From the NCBI GenBank assembly GCA_034421575.1, contig DAOUKG010000049.1:38250-102249 (forward strand): 64,000 bases of DNA. The letters run 5' to 3'. Position numbers and translations under genes: made by a program. The notes beneath the pieces were generated by a model, which saw only the letters and a program-made list of their open reading frames with translations, did not search any database and was not told the origin of the DNA. The stretch is from VXLM01 sp034421575 (GTDB taxonomy: Bacteria; Chloroflexota; Dehalococcoidia; Lucifugimonadales; VXLM01). Of the stretch, positions 57,553-64,000 are shown in pieces (position 1 is the first letter of the stretch; every line of letters starts with the position of its first letter).

Positions 57553-58527
57553 ATGAAAAAACGCCAGGATAAACTCGTGGGGCCGGTCGTATCCCTGCCC
57601 ACGTTCGTCGACGACGACCATAACCTCCTCCTCGACAGGCAGGCCAAACACATCCGCTGGCTCATGGACCACGGCATCGGCGTGGACGGCAACGGCGTCC
57701 TCCTCGCCGCGGGAGGTTACGGCGAGGGGTACTTCCTCGACGACGGCGAGTTGTTTGCCCTCATCGATGTGCTCGTGGACACTGCGGGCGGCAAGGCCCC
57801 CACTATGGTCGGCGTCTTCGACCTCAACGCCCGGACGGCAGCGCGTCGCTCCCGGTACGCCGGGGACGCGGGCATCGACTTCATTGAGCTAGGTCTCCCG
57901 CACTACTCGTGTCCGTCGGAAGAGGACGTGTACCTCTACACGAAGTCCGTCAACGACAACGCCGACGTTGGGCTGATGAACTACAACAACTTCTGGGTCA
58001 CTCCGGCCCCCAAGTACGAGATCACCCGGTCGCTGATGGAGCGGTTCATCGACCTTGAGAACGTCGTCGGCTTCAAGTGGAGTTCCGCGAGTCCCGCCCA
58101 CTACGTCGGCCTCCTCAAGCTCTTCGCCGACGAGTTCAACTTCATCGACAACGGCATGATGAACTCCCAGGGCGCTCGATTCGGGATGGCGGGGTTCGTC
58201 GACTTCTTCGGCAATGTTGCGCCGAGCCTGTCACTCACCAAGTGGGAGATGTTCCGCGACGGTCGCTACGACGCACTCGACGAGCTTCTCGACGCCCTCC
58301 ACTTCGACACCGACAACCGCCTGAGCAACGAGGCTCCCGCCTTCGCGTCCGTTGCCGACGGCGTATTCGGCCATGTCCGCTGGGAGGTCATGGGTCTCCA
58401 CGCAGGCCCCAACTTCCCCGCCCAGGCCCCCGCCCCGCAGGCCCTCTACGACCACACTCGAAAGGTCTTCACCGAGAGCGGTCTCATGGACCATGTCGAA
58501 TGGGACCAGTCGATACTCGACGATTAA
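57553..58527 (+). CDS. DHDPS-family aldolase 1
   Basis: A 324-residue DHDPS/NAL-type barrel. The Lys Schiff-base is in NVVGFKWSSASP, and MNYNNFWVTPAP carries the catalytic Tyr (YNxx motif). PTFVDDDHNLLLDRQAKHIR opens the domain. GGAGGA lies 10 nt before ATG 57553. 19 bp after the sulfatase-like gene. Reaction: aldol cleavage or condensation of pyruvate-type substrates; the substrate is unknown. Confidence 0.88.
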   Translation: MKKRQDKLVGPVVSLPTFVDDDHNLLLDRQAKHIRWLMDHGIGVDGNGVLLAAGGYGEGYFLDDGELFALIDVLVDTAGGKAPTMVGVFDLNARTAARRSRYAGDAGIDFIELGLPHYSCPSEEDVYLYTKSVNDNADVGLMNYNNFWVTPAPKYEITRSLMERFIDLENVVGFKWSSASPAHYVGLLKLFADEFNFIDNGMMNSQGARFGMAGFVDFFGNVAPSLSLTKWEMFRDGRYDALDELLDALHFDTDNRLSNEAPAFASVADGVFGHVRWEVMGLHAGPNFPAQAPAPQALYDHTRKVFTESGLMDHVEWDQSILDD

Positions 58528-58585
58528 CTCACCCGTCATTCCCGCGAAAGCGGGAATCCATATCCACGCCCCGCAGGAGCAAGAA

Positions 58586-59557
58586 ATGCCGAACGACTAT
58601 AGCCGCGAACGACTCCAGGGCAGCGTCCTCTCGATGCTGACCTTCACCAACGACGACTACAGCCTCGACCTCGACGGCCAGAGAAAGCACGTCCGCTGGC
58701 TCATCGACCAGGGGATGGTCGAGGGCAAGTGCGTCCACCTCATCGCGGGTGGGGCAGGAGAGACGTACATGCTCGAAGAGGACGAGTTCCGCGCCCTGGC
58801 CGACCTCATCATCGACGAGGGCAAGGGCGTCGCGCCGACCATGGTCATGGTCTCCGAGCTCAGCGCTCGCGCCGCGGCCAGAAAGTGCGCCTACGCCGCC
58901 GAGGCAGGGATCGACTTCGTTCTTCTCTCGCCGCCTCACTACTCCCAGCCCACCGAGGACGACATATACCTCCATCACAAGTATGTCAACGACCGCGTCG
59001 ACATCGGCATCATGACCTACAACAGCTTCTGGGTCATGCCCGGCGGCTACTCCTACAGTCCCGCCCTGTTCGAGAAGCTAGCCGACCTCGACAACGTAGT
59101 CGGCGTCAAGTGGACGGGCACATCCACCGAGGACTACCTCGGCTTCCAGCAGATGTTCGGTGACAGGTTCGCCCTCAGCGAGAACAGGCAATTCTTCGGC
59201 ATGGGGGCGCGATTCGGGATGAAGAGCAGGATCGACGTCATGGCGAACGCCGCGCCGCGCCTCTCGCTGCACCAGACCAAGCTCACGCAGGAAGGCCGTT
59301 ACGACGAGTTGGAAGCCCTCTACCGGCAGCTTCAGTTCGATCCCGTCTATCAGCGTGGCCGGCAGCGCGTGGCCGCCGGAATGGTCGCCGACGGCCCTCA
59401 CGCACGGATGCTCCTTCGCCTCATGGGACTCGAGACCGGACCGTCCTTCCCCGGACAGGCCGAGCCACCCCAGGAGTACGTCGACTTCTGGCGCGAGTCA
59501 ATCGAGATCAGCGGCGTCCTCGACTGGGTCGACTGGGATCAGTCGCTGCTGGACTAG
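58586..59557 (+). CDS. DHDPS-family aldolase 2
   Basis: A 323-residue paralogue of the gene before it, roughly 45 % identical by eye. NVVGVKWTGTST holds the Lys and MTYNSFWVMPGG the Tyr. The QGMVEGKCVHLIAGGAGE segment matches the GVDGNGVLLAAGGYGE segment of copy 1. AGGAG precedes ATG 58586. A repeat (ATTCCCGCGAAAGCGGGAAT) lies in the 58 bp between them. The two may form a heteromer or act on different substrates. Confidence 0.88.
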   Translation: MPNDYSRERLQGSVLSMLTFTNDDYSLDLDGQRKHVRWLIDQGMVEGKCVHLIAGGAGETYMLEEDEFRALADLIIDEGKGVAPTMVMVSELSARAAARKCAYAAEAGIDFVLLSPPHYSQPTEDDIYLHHKYVNDRVDIGIMTYNSFWVMPGGYSYSPALFEKLADLDNVVGVKWTGTSTEDYLGFQQMFGDRFALSENRQFFGMGARFGMKSRIDVMANAAPRLSLHQTKLTQEGRYDELEALYRQLQFDPVYQRGRQRVAAGMVADGPHARMLLRLMGLETGPSFPGQAEPPQEYVDFWRESIEISGVLDWVDWDQSLLD

Positions 59558-59786
59558 GCGGGCAACAACTCCAACCTCTCCCATCGGGGGCTGACAGGGG
59601 TAGGCAAAATGGAATTGTAGCTACGATCCGGGCCCTACTTGCCTGTCATTCCGAGCGCAGCGAGGAATCTAAAATGTCGTGCCTTCGTCGTGACACGTTT
59701 CCGGCTATGGGACTCGGGTTGGAGGAATTGGGCTGAGGGCATCCCCCAGTCGACTAATGTACAATAGCCGAAAAAGCGAGGCAGCC
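59558..59786. repeat. Spacer with left copy of a 120-bp repeat
   Basis: GGGCTGACAGGGGTAGG to GACACGTTTCCGG, 59588 to about 59707. The same 120 bp recurs at 60060-60175 at roughly 80 % identity, so the repeats bracket the toxin-antitoxin locus. The core CATTCCGAGCGCAGCGAGGA is a palindromic motif. Confidence 0.7.
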
Positions 59787-59987
59787 ATGACCAGCCTGGC
59801 CGAAATCAAGGAAGCCATCCAAAACCTGCCCGCCGCCGAATTCGCTGAAATAGCCCTCTGGTTGCAGGACGTACAAGAAGACCAATGGGACCGGCAAATC
59901 GAGGCCGACGCAGTTGCAGGCCGTTTGGACTTCTTCAAGGAACAAGTGGCTCAGGCCCGAGCAACCGGCGCCGTGGGCGAGCTGTAG
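59787..59987 (+). CDS. Antitoxin-like small protein
   Basis: A 66-residue protein. SLAEIKEAIQNLPAAEFAEI is a typical helix of small antitoxins of RelE/ParE-type pairs, and GRLDFFKEQVAQARATGAVG a further helical tail that would bind the toxin. GAGG lies before ATG 59787. Its stop overlaps the GTG start of the toxin gene by 1 bp. Confidence 0.72.
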   Translation: MTSLAEIKEAIQNLPAAEFAEIALWLQDVQEDQWDRQIEADAVAGRLDFFKEQVAQARATGAVGEL

Positions 59988-60079
59988 TGCATCGCGCTAT
60001 ACCCCAGTTTTGGGAACACTTCGCCACCCTGCCCGAACCGGTACAGCAGACCGCCCGCCGGGCTGACAGTGGTAGGTAA
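59987..60079 (+). pseudogene. Truncated RelE/ParE-type toxin
   Basis: Starts GTG 59987 and reads VHRAIPQFWEHFATLPEPVQ, then QTARRADSGR and stop. The first 24 residues resemble the N-terminal helix of small RelE-type toxins (FW...LP..VQ..A...), whose full length is about 85-90 residues. The coding frame is cut exactly where the 120-bp repeat begins (60060), and the rest of the toxin is absent. Confidence 0.7.
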
Positions 60080-60307
60080 ATGCGAACTGCAAGTACGGCT
60101 GAGTACCTGTCCTTCCGAGCGCAACGAAGAATCTAAGATGTGGTGCCATCGCCATGACACGTTTCCGGTTGCGGCGTTTGGCTTAGAGGGTAGATGCAAA
60201 GGTGATTATCATCCGCTCACCCTGAGCCTGTCGAAGGGTCGTTCATGGTTCGACAAGCTCACCACGAACGGTTGGGATTGCCGTATTGGGTGCTGGAGCT
60301 CACACCC
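59988..60307. repeat. Spacer with right copy of the 120-bp repeat and a CTGAGCCTGTCGAAGGG repeat
   Basis: After the toxin fragment: repeat copy 60060-60175, then CACCCTGAGCCTGTCGAAGG (60218) and GGTTCGACAAGCTCACCACG (60247), two members of the CTTCGACAGG family. No further gene until the MpaB-type gene. Confidence 0.6.
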
Positions 60308-61504
60308 TTACCACTCGCTGCTCTCCTCCGCGTACACATGGTCGGGGAGCCTGTAGCTGATGCCCGCCTCGTCGAATGCGGATGCCTGCAGCAGAGACGT
60401 GAAGCTGCTGAAGTTGCTGTTGGCCGACTTCGGAAGATACTTCCCCAAGGCTCTGTTAACACGGGACTGCAAGCGGAACCACGTCAGAACTCCAAAGGTG
60501 ATGCCTTTCGGGTACTTCAGTTGGTCGGCCATGGTCTGTCCAATGAGCGCGCGTGAGATGCCGAACACGTACCTTGCCAGCCTTCGTCGTTCGTCCGAAT
60601 CGGTAATCCCGATGACCAGCGGGGCGGAGTTGACCAGCGCGTGCGCCATTACGGCCGCTTCGGGTTCCGGGTCAGGCTCGCATACTGTGCCGATGTCGAA
60701 CAATCTCAGAGCGTCTTCCTCATCTTGGTACAGGATGGTCTCCGGTATCCCCATGAGATAACCTGAGTACCGCCAGACGGCCAGAAAACCCTCGCGTTCC
60801 TCATCGCTGAACGTCGCGCCCAAATTCTCCATGTGCATCAGCAGTCTCGCCGAAAAAGCGGCAATCGAATAGCCACAATGCGCCGCGCTAATGGGCACGC
60901 CCCACTCTTCGTGGTCCCAGTCAACGGAGTTCTTCAGCAGGCGTCTGACCTGTGCGTGTACCAGCCTCACGCGCACGGACAGCTTCCAGCCGTCTCCCTC
61001 CCTTTCCAGTCCGAACGGCATGAAGATCTCGATCATGTGCCGGTTGTTCTGCCGGAGCCGTCTGACGCCCCGTTCTCGCACACGCCCGGTTATGAAGAAC
61101 GATTTGCTGATATTCGTCGAGAAGCCTTCCACAAGCGTGCCGCCCACAAACGCCCCAAGCACCAGTTGAGAGTTCCGATGAAACATGCGAATGCCCGGTC
61201 GGAAGGCGTCGAAGTCGACCCAGTCGGGAGGCGTCGCTGCTTTCTCGAAGAACTCCCGCAGCACCGGCGGCGCATCGCGCTTCACGCTCTCGTCCAAGTC
61301 ATCCATGAATGCTTCGATGAATCGCCTTCCCTCTCCCGGCTCAAGTGACGCAAGCTCCTCGACCACGGCATCCATTTCAGGGTCGCCGATGGTCGTGTGG
61401 GCGATGTACCTGGAGGCCCTCTCCGGGTCGAGAGCGCGGGCCTCTTCGTACCCCGGCAGATAGGAGGGTGGGATGTTCATTGAAGTTGGGTTCACGGCTT
61501 TCAT
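60308..61504 (-). CDS. MpaB-type oxygenase (DUF2236)
   Basis: A 398-residue member of the ER-bound oxygenase mpaB/rubber-oxygenase catalytic family (PF09995, DUF2236), heme-type oxygenases that cleave prenyl chains or latex. FHRNSQLVLGAFVGGTLVEG and RVRLVHAQVRRLLKNSVDWD carry the expected His residues that bind heme, as well as NQPMSQ-like HCGYSIAAFSARLL. No signal peptide. Starts 26 bp after the MMPL gene stop, so probably co-transcribed. Substrate unknown. Confidence 0.88.
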   Translation of the reverse strand: MKAVNPTSMNIPPSYLPGYEEARALDPERASRYIAHTTIGDPEMDAVVEELASLEPGEGRRFIEAFMDDLDESVKRDAPPVLREFFEKAATPPDWVDFDAFRPGIRMFHRNSQLVLGAFVGGTLVEGFSTNISKSFFITGRVRERGVRRLRQNNRHMIEIFMPFGLEREGDGWKLSVRVRLVHAQVRRLLKNSVDWDHEEWGVPISAAHCGYSIAAFSARLLMHMENLGATFSDEEREGFLAVWRYSGYLMGIPETILYQDEEDALRLFDIGTVCEPDPEPEAAVMAHALVNSAPLVIGITDSDERRRLARYVFGISRALIGQTMADQLKYPKGITFGVLTWFRLQSRVNRALGKYLPKSANSNFSSFTSLLQASAFDEAGISYRLPDHVYAEESSEW

Positions 61505-61530
61505 ACCCCGCTAAGCTTCACGTCCGGGTC

Positions 61531-63798
61531 CTAATGTTCCTCAGGTGCCTCTACTCGCAGGTCGGGGAGCCAGCGCAGGAACGGAGGCAGGTACCAGTTC
61601 CCCTTGCCCAACACCTCCATGCTGGCAGGAACGAGCACCGACCGCACCAACGTCGCGTCAAGGAACACGGCGACGGCCAGCCCGAAGCCCATGAGCTGGT
61701 TGACAACGGTCTCCCCCGACGCGAATGCGCCGAACACAACCACCATTATCAATGCCGCCCCTGTTATCAGCCCGGCCGTTGAGCGCAGGCCGTATGCCAC
61801 AGCCTCCGTGTTGTCCCCGGTCTCGTCGTAGCGCTCACGTATCCTGCTGAGAAGGAAGACGTGATAGTCCATCGACAGCCCGAACAGGATCGTGAACAGG
61901 AACAACGGCAGCCACGCGTCTATCACGTCCGCATGCTGGAACCCGAGCAGGTCGGTCCCGATTCCCTTCTGGAACACCAGCACCAGGAGCCCATAGGTCG
62001 CTCCCACGGACAGCAGGTTCATTATGATCGCCTTGATGGGGATGATGATGGACCGAAACACCATCATCAGGATGAGGAAGCTGAGCCCCAGCACGAAGAC
62101 GAAGACAATGGGCGTGTAGACCCGCACGATCCCGTAGAAGTCTGCGACCTCCGCCGTCAGTCCGCCCACGTATACCTCTGCGGGCACCCCATCGAATGCG
62201 GGCCTGATGTGCTCCTCTCGCAGCCGCTTCATGTCGTCCGCGGCCTCGGGGCTGGTCGATTTGCCCGGAAAGGGAAGAATAAGCAGGGCGAGGTCACCTG
62301 CATCGTTTACTATCGGCCCCTGTGGGGGCAGCGTGAAGGTCGTGTCCTCCGTCAGGGACTGCCGCACCCGTTCGATGGCTGCCATTACCTGCGGATCGTC
62401 GATGCTGCCGGAGACGACGATCTCCGCCGGACTCAGAAAGCCTGCTGGGCCGACATCTCCGAAGGCGAACTTTTCCTCCATCAGCAGGAAGGCCTTTTTC
62501 GTCTCGGCCTTGTCGGGGAAGGTGTTCACGTCGTTGAGGCCCGTACGCATTTCCAGATAGAAATACGAAAGCGCGATCATCGGTACGCCGATGATGAGAA
62601 GGCTGATGACCGGCCTCTTGGTAACTATGAGCGTAATCTTGTCCCAGAACCCTCCCTGTGACGTGTCCGCGCCCTTGAGCGAGAACCGTTTCAGGAAGGG
62701 GATAGTCAGCAAATCAATCTTAGGTCCCAGAAGCGCCAATACTGCGGGAAGCAGCGTGAGCGTCGCCGCCAGCGAGGCGATCACAACGAGAATCGCGCCC
62801 AATGCGAGCGACTGGTAGAACGATGCCGGCACGATCAGCAGTCCGACGAGGGCCAGCACGACCGTAGCGCCACTGAAGAGCACCGTGCGGCCCGCCGTCC
62901 CTCCCGTCTTAGCGACCGCGTCCTTTGTGGACATGCCATGCCTCATCTCTTCTTTGAAGCGTGACACGATCAGCAGCGAATAGTCGATGCCCACCGCGAG
63001 ACCGAGCATCACGACCATCATGGTCACGAAGAAAACAAGCTGGAATTGCTGCCCGATGACCGCAACCGCCGCCAATGCAATGATGATGGAGACCGCGGCA
63101 AGTCCCAACGGAAGCAGCGTGGCCACGACCGCCCCAAAGAGCACCAGCAGCACCAGCAATGCCACCGGTACGCCGAATCGCTCACCCTGCTGCAGGTCTT
63201 GCTCCGCCAACTCGTTGTTCTCGAATGCCACACTGGCGTCGCCGCCTATGAGCACGAGGAAGTCGTCCGCCTCGTTCGCCTCCTCCACCACGTGGATAAC
63301 GTCCTCGACGTTGGCAGTGGCCTCTTGGGACGTGCCTGACAGCGTGTAGTGTAGCAGCGCCGTCCTCCGGTCGACGGAGACGACGAGCGGGAGCAGCTGA
63401 GCCAAGTACTCCTGAGAGATGAGTGGCCCAGCATCGACGACTTGGTAGTAGTGGGATAGCGGCCGGTCGTCTATGCCGCCGGAAATCGTACCGGGTCCCA
63501 GCGCCATTATCGCTTCGTGCACGGCCTCGACCTTCGTGCGGAAGGCGGCGTGGTCAACCGTCAGCGACTCCGATTGAACGATGACGATCTCGGCCAGCTT
63601 CTCAGGCCCTCGCAGCTTCTCCTCCAAGAGCGCGGCGGCCCGTTCGGACTCGTAGCTGCCTGCAAGCCGAAAGTCGGTGGTTGTGGCAGTGCCGAGAAAT
63701 GCTCCGCTCAGCCCGATCCCCACGACCACGAGCAATACCCACACGCCAACGGTTACCCAGGGCCTTCGCGCACTGATTCGGGCGAGAACTTCGGTCAT
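61531..63798 (-). CDS. MMPL/RND-type transporter
   Basis: A 755-residue MMPL-family transporter, likely exporting lipids or hydrophobic compounds. About 12 membrane spans in two halves with a large extracytoplasmic loop after spans 1 and 7. Proton-relay and family motifs such as MVVMLGLAVGIDYSLLIVSR and FTILFGLSMDYHVFLLSRIR carry the GxxxDY core in each half. GGGGAGGT lies 8 nt before the ATG. Upstream of the MpaB-type gene. Confidence 0.93.
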   Translation of the reverse strand: MTEVLARISARRPWVTVGVWVLLVVVGIGLSGAFLGTATTTDFRLAGSYESERAAALLEEKLRGPEKLAEIVIVQSESLTVDHAAFRTKVEAVHEAIMALGPGTISGGIDDRPLSHYYQVVDAGPLISQEYLAQLLPLVVSVDRRTALLHYTLSGTSQEATANVEDVIHVVEEANEADDFLVLIGGDASVAFENNELAEQDLQQGERFGVPVALLVLLVLFGAVVATLLPLGLAAVSIIIALAAVAVIGQQFQLVFFVTMMVVMLGLAVGIDYSLLIVSRFKEEMRHGMSTKDAVAKTGGTAGRTVLFSGATVVLALVGLLIVPASFYQSLALGAILVVIASLAATLTLLPAVLALLGPKIDLLTIPFLKRFSLKGADTSQGGFWDKITLIVTKRPVISLLIIGVPMIALSYFYLEMRTGLNDVNTFPDKAETKKAFLLMEEKFAFGDVGPAGFLSPAEIVVSGSIDDPQVMAAIERVRQSLTEDTTFTLPPQGPIVNDAGDLALLILPFPGKSTSPEAADDMKRLREEHIRPAFDGVPAEVYVGGLTAEVADFYGIVRVYTPIVFVFVLGLSFLILMMVFRSIIIPIKAIIMNLLSVGATYGLLVLVFQKGIGTDLLGFQHADVIDAWLPLFLFTILFGLSMDYHVFLLSRIRERYDETGDNTEAVAYGLRSTAGLITGAALIMVVVFGAFASGETVVNQLMGFGLAVAVFLDATLVRSVLVPASMEVLGKGNWYLPPFLRWLPDLRVEAPEEH

Positions 63799-63887
63799 GA
63801 GAACGACCTCCCCGCTGCTAGGATGCTAGCGAAATCTTCACTTTCGACCTTATCCGATAAGGGCAGGTGATACAAGCGGGTATAGGT

Positions 63888-64000
63888 CAGGGCAATCGCA
63901 TCTAAATGAAGTCTTAGACAAGTTATAGAATTGGGGTCAATCTCATGTGGAGAGTGACCCATGGCGAGTAGAGACACAGCGTCCCTGACCGAACACTTTG
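63888..64000. mobile_element. Left end of a probable insertion sequence
   Basis: Starts CAGGGCAATCGCATCTAAATG at 63888; its first 14 bp equal the ends of the MITEs at 18166 and 44371. It is followed by an AT-richer leader and a possible transposase start (63961). The element runs out of the window. Family not certain; CAGGG ends suggest an ISAs1-like group. Confidence 0.55.
63961..64000 (+). CDS. Partial ORF, possible transposase start
   Basis: ATG 63961 has GGAG 8-10 nt upstream and reads MASRDTASLTEHF to the end of the window. The SLTEHF type opening is compatible with ISAs1-family transposases, which begin near the inverted repeat in this way. Only 13 residues are visible, so the assignment is tentative. 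Confidence 0.4.
   Translation, partial: MASRDTASLTEHF

Noticed and set aside
56055..57692. 545-codon minus-strand open frame opposite the sulfatase-like gene
   Set aside because: Antisense shadow; the plus frame has the full fold and a ribosome-site-linked operon.

Overview
The window looks like a GC-rich (roughly 58-60 %) bacterial chromosome segment from the Chloroflexota, most probably the SAR202/Dehalococcoidia side. This is an inference from gene content: many paralogous oxidoreductases, dihydrodipicolinate-synthase-like aldolases, phytanoyl-CoA-dioxygenase, MpaB-type oxygenase, Gfo/Idh and FAD oxidoreductase genes, a non-exported reductive-dehalogenase-like Fe-S protein, and intergenic spaces packed with short palindromic repeats. 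No rRNA, tRNA, CRISPR array or origin was found.

Layout. 1-6.4 kb: repeats, an MDR oxidoreductase, an endonuclease/phosphatase-fold enzyme, two lipoproteins and a Yip1-like membrane protein. 6.4-8.4 kb: two tandem paralogous membrane proteins. 8.7-11.3 kb: the dehalogenase-like protein and an AT-richer pair of unknown genes. 11.3-17.9 kb: three tandem NHL-repeat proteins behind a DUF1501/DUF1800 pair. 18.4-25.9 kb: housekeeping block (gatB, yvcK-like, secG, SAM hydroxide adenosyltransferase, FAH, nitroreductase, glutamate dehydrogenase). 25.9-27.3 kb: a cassette on the minus strand (NYN nuclease, two-TM SLATT-like protein, proline-rich small ORF) wedged between the 3' ends of gdh and valS, with partial duplications of both gene ends. 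27.7-32.3 kb: valS, a hypothetical gene and a Gfo/Idh oxidoreductase. 32.4-37.6 kb: a cluster of toxin-antitoxin genes (hicAB, orphan hicB, hicBA, ParD-like) interleaved with an M19-like protein and a PhyH protein. 37.6-44.3 kb: catabolic oxidoreductases, isomerase, aldolase, SDR, aminotransferase and an AAA ATPase. 44.7-46.6 kb: two tandem thioredoxin-like lipoproteins whose active site reads W-TGA-P-D-C. 46.6-54.1 kb: dehydrogenase, DUF418, methyltransferases, phosphatase, RidA, GNAT, SDR and glutaredoxin-like genes. 54.1-56.1 kb: an OLD/SMC-like ATPase translationally coupled to a DUF4276 (TOPRIM-like) gene, a likely defence pair. 56.1-59.6 kb: an operon of a sulfatase-fold enzyme with a Thr at the nucleophile position and two aldolase paralogues. 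59.6-64 kb: a broken toxin-antitoxin locus, MpaB-type oxygenase, MMPL transporter, and the left end of a probable insertion sequence.

The strongest discovery is the pair of selenoprotein genes. Both paralogues carry an in-frame TGA exactly where the first Cys of the thioredoxin CxxC motif should be, both continue in frame for about 100 codons, and both place a hairpin with a GUU loop 17 nt after the TGA. Second is the NYN/SLATT/proline-rich cassette with its CTG start codon and the duplicated gdh and valS ends. The intergenic DNA contains at least three families of small terminal-inverted-repeat elements, one of which shares its ends with the insertion sequence entering at the right edge.
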